Assembly: GCA_016208665.1 (NCBI GenBank)
Contig: JACQXT010000174.1
Span: 1 to 6,388 of the forward strand
Origin: Chitinivibrionia bacterium
GTDB taxonomy: Bacteria; Krumholzibacteriota; Krumholzibacteriia; WVZY01
Reading direction: 5' to 3'
Length of the DNA stretch: 6,388 bases
Part shown: in pieces, positions 1 to 5,627 of the stretch
How positions within the stretch are numbered: position 1 is the stretch's first letter
Layout: each line of letters starts with the position of its first letter
Notes under the pieces: generated by a model
Databases searched by the model: none
What the model saw: only the letters and a program-made list of their open reading frames with translations
What the model was told of the DNA's origin: nothing
Position numbers and translations under genes: made by a program

Positions 1-2
1 CC

Positions 3-650
3 GGCGATTACGTGATCGATAATACCATGCAGATGGTCGAACACTCCGTCGAGGGCATCGTGAACTTCCTGCAGGCGTACAACCGCGGCGTGGAAATCGT
101 TTCCATACTGGTTCCCTACATGGGATGGGACCGCCTCGACGGCCTCGCCTCATCCCTCGCCGGAACGATAGCGGCCGTCATGGCGGAACAAGGCTGGCGC
201 CTGGGGGAAGACATCGCATTCGTGTGTTCGTCGGATGCGGTTCATTACGGCGATTCCGGGTGGGGAGGACAGAACTACGCCGAGTTCGGCACCGACGCCT
301 CTGGCTACGGCCGCGCGGTCGGGCGCGACATGACGCTCGCGGAGACGCACCTCAGCGGCCCGGTGAGGCGCGTGGGACTCGAGCATTTTCTCTACCAATG
401 CGTCGACCGGAACGACGTAAAGAAATATACCGTCACGTGGTGCGGGCGTTTTTCGATTCCATTCGGCCTGAACGTGGTTTCGCGGCTGGCCGAAACGCTC
501 GAGGGGCGCGCGATAACCGGCTCGCTTCTCGATTATGGAACCAGCGTGAGCGAGGCATCGCTCAATCTCGATGAGCTCGGCGGGCTCGGCGTCACGGCGC
601 CGAACAATTTCCATCACTTCGTCGGATATGCGGCGCTCGGGTACCGTTAG
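3..650 (+). CDS. amrB: AmmeMemoRadiSam system protein B (MEMO family), 5' truncated by window edge
   Basis: The reading frame is open from the first full codon, so the true start lies upstream and only about the last 215 residues are present. The visible part carries the MEMO signatures. These are EHSVE near the left edge (His codon at 42-44, matching His81 of human MEMO1), SSDAVHYGD (Asp at 234-236, His at 243-245), and WCGRFSIPFGL (Cys at 441-443, matching the Cys244 region of MEMO1). The C terminus ends in a FVGYAALGYR strand typical of the family. MEMO proteins are structurally related to class III extradiol dioxygenases, and human MEMO1 binds metal with these His, Asp and Cys residues. 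The bacterial protein's exact reaction is not settled. Its usual partners, a radical SAM protein and an AMMECR1 protein, are not in the window but could lie upstream. The metallo-hydrolase gene follows after 34 bases on the same strand, so co-transcription is likely. Confidence 0.85.
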   Translation, partial: GDYVIDNTMQMVEHSVEGIVNFLQAYNRGVEIVSILVPYMGWDRLDGLASSLAGTIAAVMAEQGWRLGEDIAFVCSSDAVHYGDSGWGGQNYAEFGTDASGYGRAVGRDMTLAETHLSGPVRRVGLEHFLYQCVDRNDVKKYTVTWCGRFSIPFGLNVVSRLAETLEGRAITGSLLDYGTSVSEASLNLDELGGLGVTAPNNFHHFVGYAALGYR

Positions 651-684
651 CGCTTCTCTATGTGCGCGCCGCAAAGCGGACATC

Positions 685-1434
685 ATGAACGAGAGAACCA
701 TCGACATACAATTTCTTGGAACAGGAGACGCGTTCGGCGGCGGCGGGAGGCTTCAGTCGTGCATCCTCCTCGACGCCGGCTCGCACCGCATGCTCCTCGA
801 TTGCGGCCCTTCGGTGCTCATCGCCCTCAACCGTTTCGGAGTCCCTTCGGACGACATCGACGCAATCGTGCTGTCGCACCTGCACGGAGACCATTTCGGA
901 GGAGTCCCCTTCTTTCTTCTGGAGTCCCGCGTCCTGGCGGGGAGAACCAGACCGCTTTCGATCGCCGGCCCCCAGGGCCTCGAATCGCGGATACGCTCCG
1001 TGCATGAACTGCTCTTCCCCGGCACATTGTCCGGCGAACCGCCGTTCCCCGTGGAATTCATCGAACTCCCGGAGACACGCCCCGCCGCCGTCGGCGAGTC
1101 GCTGGTCACGGCGTACCGCGTGCCCCACATGAGCGACCCCCCTTCCTACGCCGTGCGCGTCCAGTACGGGGACAAGATCGTCGCCTACTCGGGCGATACC
1201 GAGTGGACCGATGAGCTTCCCAAGGCCGCCCGCGGGGCGGATCTCTTCATCTGCGAATCGAATAACTTCGAGGCCGCCGCAGGACACCATCTCGATTACC
1301 AAACCATCGCCGGGCACATCGACGATCTGGGTTGCAAGCGAATCGTGCTGACCCACATGGGCGAAGATATGCTGCGCCGCGCCGCGAGCGTCGACATCGA
1401 TTGCGCCCGGGACGGCATGCTCATCACTGTATAA
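685..1434 (+). CDS. MBL-fold metallo-hydrolase (RNase Z/phosphodiesterase-like)
   Basis: A 249-residue cytoplasmic protein of the metallo-beta-lactamase superfamily. It starts with a strand typical of the fold (IQFLGTGDAFGGGG) and has the full two-metal ligand set: SHLHGDH (His65, His67, Asp69, His70), VPHMSDPPSY (His148), SGDTEW (Asp171) and LTHMGEDML (His224). His202 in GHHLDYQTIAGH matches the additional histidine seen in RNase Z-like members. The arrangement resembles RNase Z and related phosphodiesterases or arylsulfatase-like hydrolases. However, there is no obvious inserted flexible arm of the kind true RNase Z uses to bind tRNA, so I do not call it rnz. Substrate is unknown. The frame is open further upstream, to 571, but the ATG at 685 is chosen because the fold begins directly after it and the extension is low-complexity Arg/Ser that overlaps the preceding gene. 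The ribosome site is poor (AGCGGA only), which fits read-through from the gene before. Confidence 0.88.
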   Translation: MNERTIDIQFLGTGDAFGGGGRLQSCILLDAGSHRMLLDCGPSVLIALNRFGVPSDDIDAIVLSHLHGDHFGGVPFFLLESRVLAGRTRPLSIAGPQGLESRIRSVHELLFPGTLSGEPPFPVEFIELPETRPAAVGESLVTAYRVPHMSDPPSYAVRVQYGDKIVAYSGDTEWTDELPKAARGADLFICESNNFEAAAGHHLDYQTIAGHIDDLGCKRIVLTHMGEDMLRRAASVDIDCARDGMLITV

Positions 1435-1461
1435 GACCGGAGACTTTTCCTCCACATCATC

Positions 1462-1479
1462 CATTCAGAACATTCAGAA
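1462..1479 (+). repeat. Perfect 9-base tandem repeat, CATTCAGAA x2
   Basis: CATTCAGAA occurs at 1462-1470 and again at 1471-1479 with no spacer. It lies in the non-coding gap between the metallo-hydrolase and the serine hydrolase, about 10 bases upstream of the candidate -35 box. The spacing of the two copies (9 bases, near one helical turn) would suit a direct-repeat operator, but no known binding site is recognised and chance slippage is possible. Confidence 0.5.
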
Positions 1480-1488
1480 ACAACACGC

Positions 1489-1517
1489 TTGTTTCGTACG
1501 GCCTCGCGCGCTAGACT
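1489..1517 (+). promoter_or_regulatory. Possible weak sigma70-type promoter for the serine hydrolase gene
   Basis: TTGTTT at 1489-1494 and TAGACT at 1512-1517 are separated by 17 bases, the ideal sigma70 spacing. They match the -35 and -10 consensus at 3 of 6 and 4 of 6 positions. The site sits about 50 bases upstream of the start codon, in the only sizeable gap before the gene. The match is weak and the organism is unknown, so this is a suggestion based on position and spacing. Confidence 0.3.
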
Positions 1518-1554
1518 GATTCCGGTATCGGTTTCTCTCATATCCCGTCAATAG

Positions 1555-1562
1555 AGAAGGAG
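1555..1562 (+). promoter_or_regulatory. Strong ribosome binding site AGAAGGAG fixing the 1569 start
   Basis: AGAAGGAG ends 6 bases before the ATG at 1569. It supports this start over the in-frame ATG at 1590, which has no comparable site and would shorten the positively charged n-region of the signal peptide. Confidence 0.75.
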
Positions 1563-1568
1563 CTCCCT

Positions 1569-4025
1569 ATGAAATCTCGCGCTTTCTCCATGAATCGACG
1601 TGCCGCTCGGACGGCCGCTTTCCCCGCGATTCTCGCATGCATGGCCGCGATGCTCGTCATGGCGTCCGGCGCGTCCGGAAACGCAGCCGAACCGGCGAAG
1701 GATTCGGCGGTTTACTCCCGGCTCGAACCGGATGTCTTCATGACCCGTTGGCTGGCGCTCGGCCCCGTGCCCGTTTTTGCGGTCAAACCGGACTCCGCGA
1801 ACGAAGACGCAGAGAAAAAGGTCTTCGAAGCCGAGCAGCTGGAGCCGCGCCTGTTCGGTTCGCTCCGGGCGGGCTCCAAACGAACGATCGGCAGAGCAAA
1901 ATATCAATGGAGTGTCCTTGAATCCGAGAGCGACTTCGTGGATTTCACGCCGGTGTTCGGAGATTCCGAGTTCGCCGTCGCGTACGCATGGGCGGAGATG
2001 CACAGCCCCGATGCGCGCACGATGCTCGCCGGTTTCGGCAGCGACGACGGCATCAAGGTATGGCTCAACGGAGAGCTCGTTCATACAAACTGGATTACCA
2101 GACCCGTCAACGAAGACGCGGATCTTGTTCCCCTCGCCCTGAAGAAGGGCAAAAACGAACTGCTCATAAAGATCCAGAACCGGCAGGACGGGTGGGGATT
2201 CGCCTGCCGCATCATGGGCCCGGAGCTGTTCCCGAAAAAACTTGTTTCGGCCGCGAAGCAGGGCGCCATGGATGAACTCACGCTCTTGCTCGAGAACGGC
2301 GCCGACGTCAACGCCGCGACGGGTTCCGGAATGACGGCGTACCACGCGGCGAAGATGTACGGCCGCACCGATACCGCAAAACTGCTCGTCCGCTGCGGCG
2401 CCGACACGACGATCGCCATGCCGTCGAAAGATGCGCTGGTCGCCTCGTTGTTCGAGCCGCTCGGCGACGGCGCGTCTCCGGGAGCCGCGGTGCTGGTGTC
2501 CCGGAACGGATCGATCGTGTACGAGAAGGGTTTCGGATACGCGGATATCGGCAATAAGGTCCCCGCGACGCCGGATACGAAATTTCGAATCGGATCCGTG
2601 ACGAAACAATTCACGGCGGCTTCGATCCTGAAACTGCAGGAAGACGGCCTGCTCAGCGTGAACGATCCGCTCTCCAAATACTTTCCCGACTTCCCGCGCG
2701 GAGACGAGGTGAGGCTTCACCACTTGTTGACCCACACATCGGGAATCCACAGCTACACCGACCAGCCGGATTTTCTCGACGAAGTCCAGCTCGAGATCGA
2801 TTCCGACGACGTCGTCGAACTCATTCAAGGATTCGAATACGACTTCAATCCCGGCGAGAAGTGGCAGTACTGCAATTCGGGTTACTTCCTGCTCGGGCGC
2901 ATCGTCGAGATGGTCTCGGACGAACCGTACGGGGACTTTCTCGAGGATACGTTCTTCGACGGCCTCGAAATGGACAATACGGGGGTTCATTACTGGCCGG
3001 CGATACTGGCGAACGAAGCGATGGGATATTCCTACAGCGGCGGCACGTACCTCAAAGCCAAGGATTGGGACATGACGTGGGCGGGAGGCGCCGGCGCGCT
3101 CTATTCGACGGTTGGAGATCTCTTCCGCTGGAACGAGGGCCTATTCGACGGCGGCGAGATGTTGAGCGAGAAGAGCTTGAAGACGGCGCTCACGCCCGTC
3201 GCTCTGAACGATGGAACGGCCGCCCCGGCAGCCGGCGGCGGATACGGGTATGGATGGATGATCGGCGATGTGCGCGGCGTAAAGCAGATCGCACATGGAG
3301 GCGGCCTTCACGGCTTCGTATCGCACCTGGCGTGGTACCCGGAGCAGCGGATGTCCGTCGTCGTTCTGATGAACTGCGCCCCCTCGAAGGAAATCGGACC
3401 GGGCCAAGCAGCCGCCGACATCGCCCAGATATACCTCTGGGAAGAGATGAAGCCGGAAGGATCGCACGCAGTCGACACCACCGTCGATCCGGGCATCTAT
3501 GACGACTACATCGGCAGATACGAATATCCCATGGGCGCCGTCATGACGATAACGAGAGACGGCGACAGGCTGTTCGCCCAGTTATCCGGCCAGCAGCAGT
3601 TCGAGATTTACCCCGAGTCCAAAGACAAGTTCTTCTGGAAAGTGGTCGAGGCCGGCATAACGTTCGTGCGGGGCGAGAACGGCGCAGTGGCGCACGCCGT
3701 CCACAGCCAAGGAGGGCAGGAGTTCAGCGCCCCGAGAATGAAGGACGAGAAGCAGGCGGCGATCGATCTCTCCGTGCTCGGCGCGTATCCCGGCGACTAC
3801 AAGATGTCGGAAAGCATGACCCTCGCCGTTACACAGGAGAACGGCCGCCTCTTCGTGCAGGCGACCGGCCAGCCCAAGCTCGAAGTGTTCCCGCGGTCGG
3901 AGAACGAATTCTTCTACAAGGTCGTGAAAGCCGATATCACGTTCATAAAGGACGAATCCGGAGCGGTGACGGAACTCATCCTCAACCAGGGCGGGCGGAA
4001 ATTCAAGGCGCCGAAAATAAAATGA
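1569..4025 (+). CDS. Exported multidomain serine hydrolase: beta-sandwich, ankyrin, class C beta-lactamase-type, 2x DUF3471-type
   Basis: An 818-residue protein. Residues 1-40 form a Sec-type signal peptide with an Arg-rich start, a hydrophobic core (ILACMAAMLVMA) and small residues before the likely cleavage. Residues about 50-218 look like a jelly-roll beta-sandwich, ending in SDDGIKVWLNGELVH and a KKGKNELLIKIQN strand pair; such modules are often ligand-binding. Residues 222-285 hold two ankyrin repeats. Residues about 290-625 are a serine beta-lactamase/penicillin-binding-like domain. It has the SxxK motif (Ser343-Val-Thr-Lys346), a YxN motif (Tyr434-Cys-Asn436) and an HGGG motif (His576) in place of the Lys-Thr-Gly triad, as in class C-related esterases and peptidases. 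Residues 640-724 and 733-817 are two DUF3471-type domains. Substrate is unknown: peptidoglycan or D-amino peptides, or an ester, are all plausible, and antibiotic resistance is not implied. It likely acts in the periplasm or outside the cell. The stop overlaps the next start. Confidence 0.9.
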   Translation: MKSRAFSMNRRAARTAAFPAILACMAAMLVMASGASGNAAEPAKDSAVYSRLEPDVFMTRWLALGPVPVFAVKPDSANEDAEKKVFEAEQLEPRLFGSLRAGSKRTIGRAKYQWSVLESESDFVDFTPVFGDSEFAVAYAWAEMHSPDARTMLAGFGSDDGIKVWLNGELVHTNWITRPVNEDADLVPLALKKGKNELLIKIQNRQDGWGFACRIMGPELFPKKLVSAAKQGAMDELTLLLENGADVNAATGSGMTAYHAAKMYGRTDTAKLLVRCGADTTIAMPSKDALVASLFEPLGDGASPGAAVLVSRNGSIVYEKGFGYADIGNKVPATPDTKFRIGSVTKQFTAASILKLQEDGLLSVNDPLSKYFPDFPRGDEVRLHHLLTHTSGIHSYTDQPDFLDEVQLEIDSDDVVELIQGFEYDFNPGEKWQYCNSGYFLLGRIVEMVSDEPYGDFLEDTFFDGLEMDNTGVHYWPAILANEAMGYSYSGGTYLKAKDWDMTWAGGAGALYSTVGDLFRWNEGLFDGGEMLSEKSLKTALTPVALNDGTAAPAAGGGYGYGWMIGDVRGVKQIAHGGGLHGFVSHLAWYPEQRMSVVVLMNCAPSKEIGPGQAAADIAQIYLWEEMKPEGSHAVDTTVDPGIYDDYIGRYEYPMGAVMTITRDGDRLFAQLSGQQQFEIYPESKDKFFWKVVEAGITFVRGENGAVAHAVHSQGGQEFSAPRMKDEKQAAIDLSVLGAYPGDYKMSESMTLAVTQENGRLFVQATGQPKLEVFPRSENEFFYKVVKADITFIKDESGAVTELILNQGGRKFKAPKIK
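2232..2423 (+). other. Ankyrin-repeat segment within the serine hydrolase
   Basis: Residues 222-285 contain two ankyrin units. The first reads LVSAAKQGAMDELTLLLENG followed by ADVNAATGSG. The second begins MTAYHAAKMYGRTDTAKLLV and ends RCGADTT. The pattern of A-x-x-G helix pairs and G-A-D-x-N/T turns is diagnostic. Two repeats are too few for a long solenoid, so the segment may act as a spacer or a small protein-contact surface between the beta-sandwich and the catalytic domain. Confidence 0.8.
3486..4019 (+). repeat. Tandem duplication of a DUF3471-type domain (protein-level repeat)
   Basis: Two 85-residue units, residues 640-724 (3486-3740) and 733-817 (3765-4019), align without gaps. By hand count 33 of 85 positions are identical. 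Shared blocks are RLF.Q..GQ, FF.KVV.A.ITF, E.GAV and QGG..F.AP. The domain is a common C-terminal appendage of beta-lactamase-type serine hydrolases, usually in one copy. The divergence shows an old duplication rather than an assembly artefact. Confidence 0.85.
4022..4025 (+). other. ATGA stop-start overlap (translational coupling)
   Basis: The ATG of the RudS-like gene (4022-4024) shares bases with the TGA that ends the serine hydrolase gene (4023-4025). The bases before it (AAGGCGCCGAAAATAAA) lack a well-spaced ribosome site, so reinitiation by ribosomes finishing the upstream gene is the likely way the second gene is read. Confidence 0.8.
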
Positions 4026-4981
4026 GCGGGAACGAAACGAAGATCAAGCTCGGAATCTCGAGCTGCCTTCTGGGAGAGAAGGTCCGGTACGACGGCGGCC
4101 ACAAGCGGGATCCGTTTCTGACCGACACGCTCGGGCGGTTCGTCGAGTGGGTCCCCGTGTGTCCCGAAGTCGAATGCGGGCTGCCGGTGCCCCGCGAGTC
4201 GATGCGCCTCCAAGGCGATCCCGCACATCCGCGCTTGGTTACGACGAGAACCGGCATCGATCACACCCAGCGCATGCTTCAATGGTCCAAGAAGAGGATT
4301 GCGGAACTCCAACATGAGGATCTGTGCGGTTTCATTTTCAAGAGCAAATCGCCGAGCTCGGGACTCGAACGGGTCAAGGTGTACAACGAATCAGGCACGG
4401 CTTCAAAGACGGGCGTGGGAATGTTCGCGAAACAACTTCTGCTCCGCTTTCCGCTCCTGCCGGCCGAGGATGAAGGCCGTCTGAATGATCCGCGCCTGCG
4501 GGAAAATTTCATCGAACGGGTGTTCGTGTACAGGCGGTGGAACGATTTCCTTGCGGCCGGCGGATCGGCGCGGGGGCTCGTGGATTTTCACACGCGCCAC
4601 AAGCTTCTCCTCCTGGCCCACAGCCCCGCACACCTCCGCATGCTCGGCGCGCTCGTCGCGAATCCCCGAACGATCCGCCCGAGCGGCCTCCGCTCGCAGT
4701 ACGCGGTCCTGCTCATGGAGGCGCTCGCCCTCCAGGCGACGGCGAGGAAAAACACCAACGTACTGCAGCACATAGCCGGATATTTCAAGAAGGATCTGCC
4801 GGCACGGCAGAAGCGGGAGATCCAGGAAGTGATCGAGACCTACCATCGCTCGCTGGTGCCGCTCATCGTCCCGATTGTGCTTCTCCAACACTTCGTGCGC
4901 ACGTATAATAAGGAATACCTGAAGGCGCAGTACTACCTCAATCCGCACCCGGTCGAGCTGATGCTGAGGAATCACGTCTAG
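4022..4981 (+). CDS. rudS: DUF523-DUF1722 protein, RudS-type tRNA 4-thiouridine desulfidase
   Basis: A 319-residue cytoplasmic protein with two domains. Residues 8-140 are a DUF523 (TudS-like) domain with ISSCLLGEKVRYDGGHK (Cys15) and VPVCPEVECGLPVPRES (Cys47, Cys52). Residues about 190-305 are a DUF1722 (YbgA) domain with FHTRHKLLLLAHSPAHLRML and a C-terminal LNPHPVELMLRNHV. DUF523 proteins include thiouracil desulfidase TudS, which uses a [4Fe-4S] cluster. The DUF523-DUF1722 fusion has been described as RudS, which removes sulfur from 4-thiouridine in tRNA. The third cluster cysteine, normally in an SPSCG motif, is Ser113 here (SPSSG), while Cys102 lies just upstream in LCGFIFK and may take its place. 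The start ATG overlaps the preceding TGA in ATGA, and no good ribosome site precedes it, so translation is probably coupled to the serine hydrolase. Family assignment is firm; the exact activity is inferred. Confidence 0.85.
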   Translation: MSGNETKIKLGISSCLLGEKVRYDGGHKRDPFLTDTLGRFVEWVPVCPEVECGLPVPRESMRLQGDPAHPRLVTTRTGIDHTQRMLQWSKKRIAELQHEDLCGFIFKSKSPSSGLERVKVYNESGTASKTGVGMFAKQLLLRFPLLPAEDEGRLNDPRLRENFIERVFVYRRWNDFLAAGGSARGLVDFHTRHKLLLLAHSPAHLRMLGALVANPRTIRPSGLRSQYAVLLMEALALQATARKNTNVLQHIAGYFKKDLPARQKREIQEVIETYHRSLVPLIVPIVLLQHFVRTYNKEYLKAQYYLNPHPVELMLRNHV

Positions 4982-5005
4982 CCGCTTTGTGCGCCGGTCC
5001 CCGGA

Positions 5006-5024
5006 TCTCCGGACGACCCGGAGA
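5006..5024 (+). terminator. 7-bp hairpin after the RudS-like gene, possible terminator
   Basis: TCTCCGG (5006-5012) and CCGGAGA (5018-5024) form a perfect 7-bp stem with the loop ACGAC. The hairpin begins 25 bases after the stop codon. The following bases (AACGATTTCCC) have only a short T run, so if it terminates transcription it would be weak or leaky. It marks the only plausible transcript boundary between the RudS-like gene and the Ni-SOD gene. Confidence 0.35.
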
Positions 5025-5034
5025 AACGATTTCC

Positions 5035-5050
5035 CGGCCCGCGGCGCGCC
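5035..5050 (+). repeat. 16-base direct repeat, copy 1 (upstream of Ni-SOD gene)
   Basis: CGGCCCGCGGCGCGCC is identical to the sequence at 5595-5610, 560 bases away. It contains the palindromes CCGCGG and GGCGCGCC. It lies 42 bases before the Ni-SOD start. The flanking bases differ, so the exact match is limited to these 16. Confidence 0.6.
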
Positions 5051-5078
5051 AGCGGCTCAGCGCCGCCGCCATACGAGC

Positions 5079-5085
5079 AAGGAGG
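5079..5085 (+). promoter_or_regulatory. Strong ribosome binding site AAGGAGG for the Ni-SOD gene
   Basis: AAGGAGG ends 7 bases before the ATG at 5093. It is close to the full anti-16S complement and the best ribosome site in the window, which fits a well-expressed gene and fixes the start. Confidence 0.8.
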
Positions 5086-5092
5086 AACCGAC

Positions 5093-5593
5093 ATGAAGCT
5101 TTCGAAATACTGCAGCGTGTTTATCGCGGTCACCCTTGGGCTTTTCGCCTGGACGTCCCGGCCGTACGCTCACTGCGAGATCCCGTGCGGCATTTACGGC
5201 GACCAGATGCGGATCGAGATGCTGAAGGAGCACATCACGACCATCGAGAAATCGATGGCCATGATCGTCCAGCTTTCGGCCGAGTCCCCGGTCAATTACA
5301 ACCAGCTGGTGCGGTGGATCAACAACAAGGACGAGCACGCGGACCAATTCCAGCACATCGTCAGCCAGTACTTCATGACGCAGAGAATCAAGCCCGCCGA
5401 TCCTCAGGATGAATCCGCATACAAACGCAGCGCGGCGCAGCTCGTGTGCCTCCACCAGATGCTGGTGTACGCAATGAAGTGCAAACAGTCGACCGACGCC
5501 GGACACATCCAAACATTGCGGGGCCTCGTGGACACGTTCAGCGGCCTCTATTTCACGGAAAGCGACAAGGAACATCTGAAAGGACACCATTAA
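5093..5593 (+). CDS. sodN: Nickel superoxide dismutase with export signal
   Basis: A 166-residue precursor. Residues 1-26 form a Sec-type signal peptide (Lys at 2 and 5, hydrophobic core VFIAVTLGLFAW, then SRPYA). Directly after it comes HCEIPCGIYGD (His27 to Asp37), the nickel hook of Ni-SOD (consensus HCxxPCGxY). The mature N-terminal His, Cys28 and Cys32 are the expected nickel ligands, and Tyr35 matches the conserved active-site Tyr9. A following RIE (40-42) matches Arg15-Ile-Glu17 of the Streptomyces enzyme with one residue deleted between. EHADQFQHIVSQYFMTQRIK is typical of the helical body in proteobacterial and planctomycete-type homologues. The enzyme dismutates superoxide to oxygen and peroxide, and the signal implies action outside the cytoplasm. 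Nickel binding needs a free N-terminal His, which signal peptidase would create by cutting after Ala26; a Pro at -3 is not ideal. In Streptomyces and cyanobacteria SodX trims a short propeptide instead; no sodX is seen here. Residue 3 of the hook is Glu rather than Asp. Confidence 0.9.
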   Translation: MKLSKYCSVFIAVTLGLFAWTSRPYAHCEIPCGIYGDQMRIEMLKEHITTIEKSMAMIVQLSAESPVNYNQLVRWINNKDEHADQFQHIVSQYFMTQRIKPADPQDESAYKRSAAQLVCLHQMLVYAMKCKQSTDAGHIQTLRGLVDTFSGLYFTESDKEHLKGHH

Positions 5594-5594
5594 A

Positions 5595-5610
5595 CGGCCC
5601 GCGGCGCGCC
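5595..5610 (+). repeat. 16-base direct repeat, copy 2 (between Ni-SOD and aldolase genes)
   Basis: CGGCCCGCGGCGCGCC, identical to 5035-5050, begins 2 bases after the Ni-SOD stop codon and ends 17 bases before the aldolase start. With the next bases it can fold into GCCCG/CGGGC (5597-5601 with 5610-5614) around an 8-base loop. It has no T run, so it is not a convincing terminator. Confidence 0.6.
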
Positions 5611-5616
5611 GGGCAC

Positions 5617-5621
5617 AGGAG
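5617..5621 (+). promoter_or_regulatory. Ribosome binding site AGGAG for the aldolase-family gene
   Basis: AGGAG ends 6 bases before the ATG at 5628. It supports this start and independent translation of the aldolase gene within a transcript shared with the Ni-SOD gene. Confidence 0.7.
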
Positions 5622-5627
5622 CGTTAC

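Noticed and set aside
571..684. N-terminal extension of the MBL-fold protein to an upstream start at 571
   Set aside because: The extra 38 residues are Ser/Arg-rich, overlap the MEMO gene by 80 bases and precede the natural start of the fold; the ATG at 685 is preferred.
658..1464. Minus-strand open frame of 268 codons opposite the MBL-fold gene
   Set aside because: It is an antisense shadow of a gene with a complete metal-ligand set; it shows no fold motif and no ribosome site.
1548..2990. Long minus-strand open frame of 480 codons opposite the serine hydrolase
   Set aside because: It lies wholly opposite a gene with clear domains, has Arg/Glu/His-rich composition with no recognisable motif, and reflects the low stop frequency of GC-rich antisense frames.
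2490..3350. The catalytic domain as an antibiotic-resistance beta-lactamase
   Set aside because: SxxK, YxN and HGGG motifs are shared with many class C-related esterases and peptidases; the HGGG replaces the Lys-Thr-Gly of true AmpC, and the modular architecture does not fit a resistance enzyme.
4403..4975. Minus-strand open frame of 190 codons opposite the RudS-like gene
   Set aside because: It is an antisense shadow of the DUF1722 region; no motif or initiation signal supports it.
5597..5614. Hairpin after the Ni-SOD gene as an intrinsic terminator
   Set aside because: The stem GCCCG/CGGGC is short with an 8-base loop, there is no T run, and a good ribosome site for the next gene follows within 3 bases.
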